Positions 1-5,706 of a stretch of 5,706 nucleotides of DNA are shown piece after piece. Location: positions 1 to 5,706 of the forward strand of contig JAUPKV010000018.1 of assembly GCA_030837265.1 (NCBI GenBank), read 5' to 3'. Source of the DNA: Methanobacteriota archaeon. Its GTDB lineage: Archaea; Halobacteriota; Methanosarcinia; Methanosarcinales; Methanosarcinaceae. Made by a program: the position numbers and the translations under genes. The notes beneath the pieces are model-generated. The model saw only the letters and a list, made by a program, of their open reading frames with translations, was not told where the DNA came from and searched no databases. How positions within the stretch are numbered: position 1 is the stretch's first letter; each line of letters starts with the position of its first letter.

Positions 1-114
1 ATACTCAAGAGCTCCTTTTGTTCTGTCTCTGCGCATGACGTCGCAAACTGATTTTATATAAGAATTCATGCTCGACTGGCCATTTACTTTTTTCCCGTTG
101 TTTTGTTCTGCCAT
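1..114 (-). CDS. hsdM: Type I restriction-modification methyltransferase subunit HsdM, N-terminal fragment (partial)
   Basis: Only the first 38 codons are visible; the frame is open to the left edge, so the gene continues outside the window. HsdM carries the S-adenosylmethionine-dependent adenine methyltransferase activity of Type I systems and works as a dimer with one HsdS. The stretch around residues 16-38 (MNSYIKSVCDVMRRDRTKGA, then LEY) is the well-known start of the HsdM N-terminal helical domain. The catalytic NPPF motif and the SAM site are not in the window, so activity cannot be judged. I prefer the ATG at 114-112 because a GAGG Shine-Dalgarno-like element lies 7 nt before it. An in-frame ATG at 120-118 overlaps the hsdS stop as ATGA, but GAGG is only 1 nt away from it. 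Either way the gene is translationally coupled to hsdS. Confidence 0.85.
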   Translation of the reverse strand, partial: MAEQNNGKKVNGQSSMNSYIKSVCDVMRRDRTKGALEY

Positions 115-116
115 AA

Positions 117-1373
117 TCATGCCTCATCTGGAATTTCGTATTTTCCGAAAATTTCGTTAAGTATCGAGTTTGGGAATCTATTTATTGCTTCAAGTTGAAT
201 GTTAGTATGATCCAATAATTCCCTAATCGATTTCCTTTTTTTATCCAGCTGATATACTAATTGCTCTTGGATCTCAATTGGTGGAATCGGAATTCCAAAA
301 TTTTGGATCTGTAATTTCGTTAAAGCTTGCCTAGTAGCTCCAGATTCAGAATCCATAATAAACTTTTGGAAATTAGGATTTGAAAGATAGTAGGAAAGAT
401 AGTAAGAATTTAATTTCTCTGTTGTTCGAATAATGCTGACATGCTGGTTAACATTGGCAGGATATATTTCGTCAGGAACCACACACACTCTGCCTATTGA
501 AGCCCCTGTAATGTTAAGTAAAACATCACCCTTTTGTACTCGGGTATTTTTCATTGATTCGTCAATTTCCGGAGAAATATAAACAAGGCCATCACTTTTG
601 AACCTATTTAAATGAACATTCATACTTCTTATAAAAGGTATTCCCATATTTTGGTAAACGGAATGTCCACCATTAGGAGTTAATCCGCTGCCGATTTTAG
701 TTGTAAGGTCCATCAACTTTATTTTTTGATATTGGTTAAACAAGTTACTAGAAAATATTTCCTTCAAATATGCATTAAATAAATTCTTAGCATCTTCCTT
801 ATAGCTTTCAGCTTCTTTTTTCATCATCTCAATTTGAACCATCTGCCTGTCAAGTTTTAAGGCGATTCTTATCTGTTCTGCAAGAGGGGGCAAAAGAATT
901 CCTTGTTCGCTCAATTCCTTTACGGTATAACCTGATTGCCCAATCCACTTTTTACAATTTCTTTCAAAATGTCCTTTAGACCACATATACAAGAGATAGT
1001 AATGAAAATATTCTGGAGACGCCATAGATTTTTTTACTCTTATTCTGTTAATGTGATTGCTAAAAGCAAATTGATAATCTCCGTCAATTAAAGCCGATTT
1101 TCCCACCAATTCAGTGCTATTAGTGTTATTAAACAAGATGTCTCCTTTTTTTAGGGTATAAACCTCAGTATCAACCTCGTCTAAAGGCACTTGATATAAC
1201 GTATTAAGGTTTAACTTACCATCTTCAACGTTAAAAGGCCTTAAGTGCACATATCCACCTTGATCAACATGTTTACTTATTGCACAAGCAAAGCCAGATA
1301 GATTATCATCAATTAGTTTTGACATTTTTACAAATTTCCAACCGTCAGGCAACTCGTTTTTACTCATTTCCAT
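117..1373 (-). CDS. hsdS: Type I restriction-modification specificity subunit HsdS
   Basis: HsdS recognises the split DNA target and holds the methyltransferase and nuclease subunits together. The protein (418 residues from this start) has the family's two-fold layout and usual length. Target-recognition domain 1 covers about residues 8-162 and ends in LLPPLAEQ. A long charged helix follows (about 168-210, ending NAYLKEIF). Domain 2 covers about 215-364, with the typical GDVLLNITGASIGR strand near 282-295, and ends in IPIPPIEIQEQ. The C-terminal helix ends NSILNEIF, echoing the first helix. No frameshift or truncation is seen, so both half-sites should be read. The target sequence cannot be deduced from the protein by eye. 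A TTG codon at 1376 would add one residue; ATG at 1373 or 1367 is more likely, and neither has a strong Shine-Dalgarno. The stop TGA overlaps an ATG of hsdM. To the eye the gene is more AT-rich than hsdR, common for HsdS genes that exchange domains. Confidence 0.93.
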   Translation of the reverse strand: MEMSKNELPDGWKFVKMSKLIDDNLSGFACAISKHVDQGGYVHLRPFNVEDGKLNLNTLYQVPLDEVDTEVYTLKKGDILFNNTNSTELVGKSALIDGDYQFAFSNHINRIRVKKSMASPEYFHYYLLYMWSKGHFERNCKKWIGQSGYTVKELSEQGILLPPLAEQIRIALKLDRQMVQIEMMKKEAESYKEDAKNLFNAYLKEIFSSNLFNQYQKIKLMDLTTKIGSGLTPNGGHSVYQNMGIPFIRSMNVHLNRFKSDGLVYISPEIDESMKNTRVQKGDVLLNITGASIGRVCVVPDEIYPANVNQHVSIIRTTEKLNSYYLSYYLSNPNFQKFIMDSESGATRQALTKLQIQNFGIPIPPIEIQEQLVYQLDKKRKSIRELLDHTNIQLEAINRFPNSILNEIFGKYEIPDEA

Positions 1374-1426
1374 CAACTTCTTAACAATTCTATATGTTCA
1401 AAAATCTAATCTTCCTTGTTCCTGCC

Positions 1427-1437
1427 CTTATATTATT
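1427..1437 (-). promoter_or_regulatory. Candidate TATA element for hsdS-hsdM
   Basis: On the minus strand this reads AATAATATAAG. An archaeal start site about 25 nt further on would fall near 1407 and give a leader of roughly 34 nt before the hsdS ATG. The 202-base gap after hsdR makes a separate hsdS promoter reasonable, but the region is AT-rich and such matches arise easily by chance. Confidence 0.25.
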
Positions 1438-1507
1438 GAATCGATATTTCATGGTCTAATCCAGCAATAAGGCCCACTTTTTAATCTTGAAATAATTTAA
1501 GTAATTG

Positions 1508-1525
1508 CCGCTCGCAAGCGAGCGG
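1508..1525 (-). other. GC-rich perfect hairpin between hsdR and hsdS
   Basis: An 18-base perfect inverted repeat (CCGCTCGC, AA, GCGAGCGG on the plus strand) lies in an otherwise AT-rich gap, about 53 nt after the hsdR stop. In the minus-strand transcript it would fold into a 7-bp stem closed by G-C around a CUUG tetraloop, a known very stable loop type. A run of six T lies before the stem in the transcript direction, not after it, so it is not a classic bacterial-type intrinsic terminator for hsdR. It may attenuate transcription, mark an RNA processing site, protect the hsdR mRNA 3' end, or act in the plus-strand direction, where six-base-scale A rather than T follows it. The function is unknown; the structure itself is clear. 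Confidence 0.6.
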
Positions 1526-1578
1526 AAAAAACGGTAATAGATGCCATTAAGGTCACTCTAAAAAAATAAAGCGGTATT

Positions 1579-3930
1579 TCAAAATGCTAGCAGGCCAATC
1601 TTAACCTCGGTCAGCAAATCCCCTACATCCATACCAATCTTTCCGAGAGCTTTGATTCCGCCTGCTCTTCTGATTTCAGGGACTGCAAAGACTGAAGGGC
1701 TTTCGAGTTCTTCGATTCCATTTTCTTCAAACTGGTGAGCGAGGGCTTTGATGACATCTGCGGAATCAGACGGAAGAGACATCAACCATTCCTTGTTTTT
1801 ATAATCAAAAGCTTGAACCCTCTGTTCGCGGGTTTTGGCTGGAACTCCGAAACCAATTTCTGCAAAAAGGTCGAATAGATCGCAGTCTTTCAGTTCAAGA
1901 AGGTCACGGAGGAGGAGAGCTCCACTTTCTCCACCTGGGAGGGCTGAGATGAGAGGTTTCCGGTCTTCGGGATGAATCCACATTTCCCGGAGAAGTTCAA
2001 GGTTTTCGATTTGGGTTACAAGAGAAGCTGCAAGTTTCTCTTTGTATTCTTCGATGGGGACGCGGAGGTCTTTGCCTGTGTTTTCATCCTGCATCAGGAT
2101 GAACTTGCCTTCGTCTCTTATTTCGATTTGATAGCCATAAACTTTCTTTATTTTGCGTTTCTGTCCTTCTTCTTTTGGAATTGAGGGTTCGCGTTTAGGA
2201 GAGGAAACAAATTCCTCGCCGAAAAGGTCGCTTGCATTTGTATAATCGTAAATTCTAAACATGTATTTGTCGAAGGATTCGTCAATCCGGGTTCCACGAC
2301 CTACCATTTGGTAGAATGAGATCGGAGAAGTCACGTAGTTGAAAAAAACGATATTCTGTATACAGGGGATATCCACGCCTGTTGTCAGGAGGTCAACGGT
2401 TGTTGCAATAAAGTGAGAATTTTTATTCCCGCTCATATTTGCAATAAGGGTTTCCTGATCTTCTCCAAGGATACCACAGGAGATTCCTTTCTGGGTGCAT
2501 TTGAAAGCGAACTTTTCACAATCCGGATAGCCTTTCGATCTATAGAGATTATTCAGTTCATTTGTTACGTCTTCTGCATGTTTGTCATTTACACAGAAAA
2601 TAATTGTCTTTTGTCTGGGACTTCCAGTTTTTTCAAGCTGCTCGAAGAGGTCAGCGCACATGGCTTTCCTGCGGTCAGGGAGAATTAGTTCTTTTTCGAA
2701 ATCCGTTTTCACGTAATTATCCTTCATATCTTCAATATGAACTACCTGCCCGGTTTTTGCATCGTGAGCTCCTTTTATAAACAGCTCCTTTTTGTCCAGT
2801 ACGCAATCATCAATATTGACAGACCGTTTTACGATCTCACAAGCTGCAAGGTATCCATCTTTCCAGCCTTTTACATATGGATACTCATAAACAGGTTCAC
2901 CGAAATATTTGATATTGTTCCTCGTAATCTCTTCGTCCCTGTCTTTTCCTGCTGTTTTGACTCCTTTAATCTTGCGAGGTGTTGCTGTCAAGCCTATCTG
3001 AACGGCATCAGGATTGTTTGTAAGCACAAGGCTCCACTGGTCCCATGCACTTCTGTGACATTCATCGATAACTATATGGCTGAAGTAGTTCTTCGGGTAG
3101 TTTTGCAGGAAAAAAGATTGGTCTCCATCTTCATCCAGACCGAGGGCCTGGTATGTAGAGACAATTAATCTTGCGTTAGTCTGTGGGTTTCTATTTTCAA
3201 CAATGGCTACGTTATCGCCGAAGGCAGAAAAAAGTCTCCCATATGCCTGTTTTCTAAGCTGATTTCGGTCACAGACAAACAATGCCCTCTTAAGATTCCC
3301 AGAATGGGCCAGCTTTTCTAAAAGCTGAACTGCAATTCTTGTTTTCCCGGAACCTGTTGCTAGAGAAAGCAAAACCCTATTCCAGCCAGCTTTTTTCGAA
3401 GCGATCTTTTCAAGGGCAGCCCTAATTGCTGCGTCCTGATAATACCTGCGCTCTGATTGGCCGCCTCTATAGGGCACAAAAAGGGGGCTAGCGTCCTTGG
3501 AATCAAGGGTGAAGCCCTTTCTTTCTTCATAGTGTTTCTTTAGAATCTCAGGAGCTGGGAATTCTTCAAGCGAAATCTCTTCGCTTACTATTCCTGTAAA
3601 AGAATCATACTTAACAAATAAATGGCCGTTACTTGAGAAGATATAAGGGACATTGAGGTATTTTGCATATTCTTTAGCTTGGTCCATTCCGAGAGTTGCG
3701 TGCTCATCTTCTTTTTTTGCTTCGAGAACTGCAACAGGTAGAGGATTTCCACTTTCAACAGGCAAGCAAAGCAGATAATCTGCCTTTCCCTGCCTTCTTT
3801 TTGTCCTTCCATTGATAATCTCAATTGTACCCGCCGTGATCTCTCTTCTAATTAGATCTTCAGTCCATCCAAGTGCATGTATAGCAGGATCGATCAGTTT
3901 AGCCCTGGTGTCTGCTTCGTTAAACCCCAT
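1579..3930 (-). CDS. hsdR: Type I restriction endonuclease/translocase subunit HsdR (EcoEI-like)
   Basis: HsdR cuts unmodified DNA after ATP-driven translocation, in complex with HsdM and HsdS. The 783 residues fit the shorter EcoEI (Type IB) kind; Type IA subunits usually exceed 1000. The N-terminal PD-(D/E)xK nuclease shows D51, the E70-A-K72 signature and a following Q84-xxx-Y88 motif. The superfamily 2 motor follows: Walker A ATGSGKT at 191-197, DECH at 289-292, TAT at 315-317, and motif VI QMVGRGTR at 541-548. The rest, about 600-783, matches the position of the EcoEI R-subunit C-terminal domain, which binds the methyltransferase core. All key residues are present, so the enzyme looks active. 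The ATG at 3930 begins MGFNEADTRAKLIDPA, a normal HsdR start. A GAGG at 3949-3946 is 15 nt upstream, rather far for a Shine-Dalgarno. It is first in an R-S-M locus, and its gap to hsdS means co-transcription is not certain. Confidence 0.95.
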   Translation of the reverse strand: MGFNEADTRAKLIDPAIHALGWTEDLIRREITAGTIEIINGRTKRRQGKADYLLCLPVESGNPLPVAVLEAKKEDEHATLGMDQAKEYAKYLNVPYIFSSNGHLFVKYDSFTGIVSEEISLEEFPAPEILKKHYEERKGFTLDSKDASPLFVPYRGGQSERRYYQDAAIRAALEKIASKKAGWNRVLLSLATGSGKTRIAVQLLEKLAHSGNLKRALFVCDRNQLRKQAYGRLFSAFGDNVAIVENRNPQTNARLIVSTYQALGLDEDGDQSFFLQNYPKNYFSHIVIDECHRSAWDQWSLVLTNNPDAVQIGLTATPRKIKGVKTAGKDRDEEITRNNIKYFGEPVYEYPYVKGWKDGYLAACEIVKRSVNIDDCVLDKKELFIKGAHDAKTGQVVHIEDMKDNYVKTDFEKELILPDRRKAMCADLFEQLEKTGSPRQKTIIFCVNDKHAEDVTNELNNLYRSKGYPDCEKFAFKCTQKGISCGILGEDQETLIANMSGNKNSHFIATTVDLLTTGVDIPCIQNIVFFNYVTSPISFYQMVGRGTRIDESFDKYMFRIYDYTNASDLFGEEFVSSPKREPSIPKEEGQKRKIKKVYGYQIEIRDEGKFILMQDENTGKDLRVPIEEYKEKLAASLVTQIENLELLREMWIHPEDRKPLISALPGGESGALLLRDLLELKDCDLFDLFAEIGFGVPAKTREQRVQAFDYKNKEWLMSLPSDSADVIKALAHQFEENGIEELESPSVFAVPEIRRAGGIKALGKIGMDVGDLLTEVKIGLLAF

Positions 3931-3958
3931 TTTAATCAGAGTTTTCCTCGATCAGTTC

Positions 3959-3968
3959 TTAAATATAA
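3959..3968 (-). promoter_or_regulatory. Proximal candidate TATA element for hsdR
   Basis: The minus strand reads TTATATTTAA. A start site about 25 nt downstream would fall near 3939, leaving a leader of only about 10 nt that excludes the GAGG at 3949-3946. It competes with the distal element at 3995-4004. Confidence 0.3.
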
Positions 3969-3994
3969 CAAATGAACAACTGATATACTCCTCA

Positions 3995-4004
3995 TATATT
4001 TAAA
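3995..4004 (-). promoter_or_regulatory. Distal candidate TATA element for hsdR
   Basis: The minus strand reads TTTAAATATA, close to the archaeal TATA consensus. The implied start site near 3973 would give a leader of about 42 nt that contains the GAGG element. This makes it slightly preferable to the proximal candidate, although base composition alone produces such matches here. Confidence 0.35.
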
Positions 4005-4040
4005 AATATTCGGATTTTTAGTTAAAAGAAGAGTAATAAA

Positions 4041-4102
4041 AGAAAAATAATGGATTAAATAAAAAAAATAGAAGAAATATAAAAATAAAAATTTAAATTT
4101 TT
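4041..4102 (-). terminator. T-rich terminator region after the 135-residue gene
   Basis: Downstream of the stop at 4110 the minus strand has repeated T-tracts, the longest being eight T at 4068-4061. They are preceded by a 16-bp AT-only palindrome at 4087-4102. Archaeal transcription commonly ends at such U-rich stretches without a GC hairpin. With the TATA elements that follow, this supports the small gene and hsdR being separate transcription units. Confidence 0.4.
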
Positions 4103-4109
4103 GTATTGA

Positions 4110-4517
4110 CTAGCTTTTCTTATACTTTGCAGTAACTTTACTATTTGCCTCAAAAGCTTTCTCCTCAATGTACCCTTTTTTCAGGGACCATTCAAAAAAT
4201 TTGTGGAGACAATTTGCAGCTTTTGGGATGAACTTCTTTCCTCCCCCCTCCTCAATCACATAATCTTCAAGGAAGTCCTTAATTCCTGATGGAGTAAGGT
4301 GCTCAGGGCCAAGAATATCACAATAACTTTTGCTGTTGTGCTCGTGCTGACTGACGTAAAGGTCTCTATCATCGTCAGATAAATAATCTCCGGCACCGAA
4401 TTCCAGGAATTCCTCATAAAGAAGAATTGTATCCTCACAGTCCAGATAGACTTCGGATTTCAAACTGGCTTCCTGTTCATTCAAGAAATTCTGAAAAGCT
4501 TCATTAATAGTGACCAT
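4110..4517 (-). CDS. Small acidic protein resembling a tyrosine-recombinase N-terminal (SAM-like) domain
   Basis: I do not recognise a named family with certainty. The 135-residue protein is acidic in its first two thirds and basic at its C-terminus (KVTAKYKKS). It appears all-helical. Residues about 3-40 suggest two helices (EAFQNFLNEQEASLKSE, then CEDTILLYEEFLEF), and residues about 73-118 run from LTPSGIKDFLEDYV through ANCLHKFFEWSLKKGYI. That pattern, especially a helix ending FFEWSLKKGYI, resembles the SAM-like core-binding domain that precedes the catalytic domain in phage-type integrases. No catalytic part follows (no R...HxxR...Y set), so it is not an integrase by itself. It could be an integrase remnant, a stand-alone DNA-binding protein, or an unrelated helical protein. 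It starts with ATG at 4517; a GTGAT Shine-Dalgarno-like match lies 3 nt upstream. It appears to be transcribed alone, with a palindrome upstream (4558-4573) and T-tracts after it. No functional link to the hsd genes is shown. Confidence 0.7.
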   Translation of the reverse strand: MVTINEAFQNFLNEQEASLKSEVYLDCEDTILLYEEFLEFGAGDYLSDDDRDLYVSQHEHNSKSYCDILGPEHLTPSGIKDFLEDYVIEEGGGKKFIPKAANCLHKFFEWSLKKGYIEEKAFEANSKVTAKYKKS

Positions 4518-4533
4518 AATATCACTGAAATCG

Positions 4534-4545
4534 TAATTATATTAA
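4534..4545 (-). promoter_or_regulatory. Candidate TATA element for the 135-residue gene
   Basis: The minus strand reads TTAATATAATTA, centred about 23 nt before the ATG at 4517. The transcript would then be leaderless or nearly so. A second AT-rich candidate near 4583-4595 would give a leader of around 45 nt. Confidence 0.35.
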
Positions 4546-4557
4546 TAATGTCATTTT

Positions 4558-4573
4558 ACAATGATATCATTGT
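4558..4573. promoter_or_regulatory. 16-bp perfect palindrome, candidate operator
   Basis: ACAATGATATCATTGT is a perfect inverted repeat with 8-bp half-sites. It begins about 13 bp upstream of the candidate TATA element of the 135-residue gene. A related, shorter motif, AATG-T-CATT, lies at 4547-4555 between the two. Size and symmetry fit a site for a dimeric helix-turn-helix regulator, and the position upstream of TATA would suit an activator or a regulator of a divergent or adjacent unit. No regulator gene is visible in the window. Confidence 0.4.
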
Positions 4574-4576
4574 TGT

Positions 4577-4904
4577 TCAAGGTATTATATTTTTCTGATA
4601 GATCTGGTATATTTGCTTCCTATCTACCCTTAACTCTAATTTCCGGGTCTCAATCAAAAGGTATTTAATTAAATCAAGCACTGGCTTCACCTGTTTTTGA
4701 TAATCTTACAGCGCTGCTTTAGAGACCCTCTGAAAACTAATAAACATTTACAAGAGCCGGAATCGTTCAATAAAAGAGTACAAAAATATGATCACTGATA
4801 CCTAATACCAGCGGTTTGTGGCTTCGAAGTGTATTATAAATGAAAGTAGCACCGTTCCAGCAACACAATAATAGTATAAGTTGTAATTTAGGTTTTTGAG
4901 ACAT
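4577..4904 (-). pseudogene. Possible frameshifted relic of a ~110-residue gene, unidentified
   Basis: Three open frames tile this stretch on the minus strand. Frame A runs from ATG 4904 to TGA 4767 (45 residues, starting MSQKPKLQLILLLCC). Frame B overlaps its end (LLNDSGSCKCLLVFRG and on) and stops near 4688. Frame C continues to TGA 4577 and ends in a charged helical stretch (LIETRKLELRVDRKQIYQ). One extra T in the T4 run at 4775-4772 would join A to B. One extra A in the A5 run at 4698-4694 would join B to C, giving about 110 continuous residues. This is what a gene decayed at short homopolymers would look like, but in AT-rich DNA three staggered frames can also occur by chance. The start has no strong Shine-Dalgarno, and I recognise no family. 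Confidence 0.22.
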
Positions 4905-5246
4905 TGAATTTCTGCAAAATTAAGAATATTCAGTAGGAGAAATAAAAACAAACAAAATTAAAAATTTCATTTGTTGACTTATAAAAGTTATTATAAACGT
5001 AAAAATCAGATATAATAAAAGCGGAATAAAAAGAATCGCATGTAACAATATTTTCGGAGTTAAATAATACCGTATCTATGTGACTCTTAATATTATTCAT
5101 TGAAGTATAAAAAATTATCTTAAAAAATGAATGATTCTTTTGGCTCTAGAAAAACCCATGTGTAAATTATCAAAGCTTTGATTAAACCTTGGAGAATCGA
5201 ATATTAATATTTAATTTTGGCAAATGATTCCGGTTTCAATGGACTT
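4905..5246. other. AT-rich intergenic stretch with palindromes, no supported gene
   Basis: I see no gene I can support here. The stretch holds two perfect palindromes, ATCAAAGCTTTGAT at 5169-5182 and AATATTAATATT at 5200-5211, and a pair of T-tracts on the minus strand (5109-5127). A 56-codon ATG-started open frame on the minus strand (5100 to 4930) consists mostly of Phe, Tyr, Asn and Ile codons, as expected from AT-rich non-coding DNA, and has no Shine-Dalgarno. No tRNA or box C/D RNA signature was seen. Confidence 0.5.
5109..5127 (-). terminator. Tandem T-tract terminator candidate after the surface-protein gene
   Basis: The minus strand carries two six-T tracts separated by seven bases, about 120 nt after the stop at 5247. 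On the plus strand they form a direct repeat of TAAAAAAT-like units. U-rich tracts of this kind end archaeal transcripts. The distance from the stop is long, so an earlier end is possible. Confidence 0.3.
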
Positions 5247-5706
5247 CTATAGAGCCTGGCGGTAAAATGCTAAAAATGCAAGTGATAGCGCCGCAATAGT
5301 ACTTAATGAACTGAAACCAGGCATTGATGGGGGTTTGGATGTTGGTGAAGGTTCTTTCTCTGAGGTTTTTTGTTCTTTAGGAGTAGGAACGTCGCCTCTG
5401 TAATGTTCGTTGGAAATAGTGCAATAGGCGACGGTAAATTTGCCATCAACAAGGGTGTGTACTGTCTCGAAATCATCTATCTGATACACTAGGTTAATTG
5501 GTAAAGATCCACCTGCCCAGCTATCAGTCGGCTTAACTGTCCAATTAAACATTTTGCTTGAGTTTTTTTCCATAATCGTTGTTCCATAATCTAACATTTT
5601 TAAGGTTGAACCATTTACGATCTCAAAATTCTTGTCTCCAATTTCAGTCAACATTACTGAAACGTAACATTTTTGATATACTGTCAAATTAATTCCAATA
5701 TTAAAT
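5247..5706 (-). CDS. Sarcinarray/MAST-like surface protein with PGF-CTERM anchor (partial, C-terminal part)
   Basis: The frame is open to the right edge, so the start and signal peptide lie outside the window. A TTG at 5687 is in frame, but six more open codons precede it and it is probably not the start. Of 152 visible residues, about 1-106 form a beta-rich extracellular domain containing FNWTVKPTDSWAGGSLPINL. This resembles my memory of the Methanosarcina sarcinarray family MAST domain. A Pro/Ser/Thr/Lys linker spans about 107-128. The C-terminal sorting signal follows: PGF at 129-131, a hydrophobic helix at about 132-147, and a short tail YRQAL with one basic residue. In archaea such PGF-CTERM signals are processed by an archaeosortase and replaced by a lipid anchor. 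Four N-X-S/T sequons (N6, N31, N48, N54 of the visible part) fit a glycosylated cell-surface protein. The family assignment is from recall and less certain than the anchor. Its biological role is unknown. Confidence 0.75.
   Translation of the reverse strand, partial: FNIGINLTVYQKCYVSVMLTEIGDKNFEIVNGSTLKMLDYGTTIMEKNSSKMFNWTVKPTDSWAGGSLPINLVYQIDDFETVHTLVDGKFTVAYCTISNEHYRGDVPTPKEQKTSEKEPSPTSKPPSMPGFSSLSTIAALSLAFLAFYRQAL

Noticed and set aside
1374..1376. TTG at 1376 as the hsdS start.
   Set aside because: ATG codons follow immediately at 1373 and 1367, and nothing upstream favours the TTG.
1972..3168. Several plus-strand open frames of 70-143 codons antisense to hsdR, plus one at 3812-4003.
   Set aside because: They lie opposite a gene with intact catalytic motifs, have no recognisable domains, and are explained as shadows of hsdR coding sequence.
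3588..3824. A 78-codon minus-strand frame inside hsdR.
   Set aside because: It is out of frame within the nuclease domain of an intact hsdR and resembles no protein.
4256..4438. A 60-codon minus-strand frame within the 135-residue gene.
   Set aside because: It is an alternative frame of that gene; the longer frame has the better start and a more protein-like composition.
4840..4899. A plus-strand ATG frame of 19 codons after a TATTATAA-like stretch.
   Set aside because: It is too short, has no recognisable product, and lies opposite the possible relic.
4930..5100. A 56-codon ATG-started minus-strand frame, open upstream for 15 more codons.
   Set aside because: Its product is dominated by Phe, Tyr, Asn and Ile, as random AT-rich DNA would give; it has no Shine-Dalgarno and overlaps a probable terminator region upstream.
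4605..5246. Search for insertion-sequence ends, CRISPR repeats, tRNA and box C/D RNA signals.
   Set aside because: I saw no paired terminal repeats, no regularly spaced repeats, no TTCGA-type tRNA arm in a foldable context, and no paired C and D boxes.

Overview
The window reads as chromosomal DNA of a methanogenic archaeon, most likely Methanosarcina. The reasons are a C-terminal PGF-CTERM-type surface anchor on a protein resembling the Methanosarcina sarcinarray/MAST family, very AT-rich intergenic DNA with archaeal-style TATA elements and T-tract terminators, and a protein style typical of that genus. No species is claimed. Every convincing gene lies on the minus strand, so transcription runs from high to low coordinates.

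Reading in that direction: at the right edge (5247-5706) is the C-terminal part of a secreted, probably N-glycosylated, membrane-anchored surface protein; its start is outside the window. About 730 bases without an intact gene follow (4518-5246). They hold T-tract terminator candidates, several short perfect palindromes and a possible decayed reading frame (4577-4904). A 16-bp perfect palindrome (4558-4573) sits just upstream of a 135-residue acidic protein (4110-4517), which looks like the helical DNA-binding half of a tyrosine recombinase without a catalytic half. An AT-rich spacer with a terminator and TATA elements separates it from the restriction-modification locus.

The left two thirds is a Type I restriction-modification locus of the EcoEI (Type IB) style: hsdR (1579-3930), a 202-base gap with a GC-rich hairpin, hsdS (117-1373) and the first 38 codons of hsdM (1-114), which continues past the left edge. 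HsdS (two target-recognition domains) and HsdM would form the methyltransferase; adding HsdR (nuclease plus DNA translocase) gives the restriction complex. All visible parts look intact. The order R-S-M, with hsdS directly upstream of and overlapping hsdM, is less usual than M before S.

I did not find a clearly new defence system. The items most worth following are the recombinase-like small protein with its upstream palindrome, the frameshifted relic next to it, and the hairpin inside the hsd locus.
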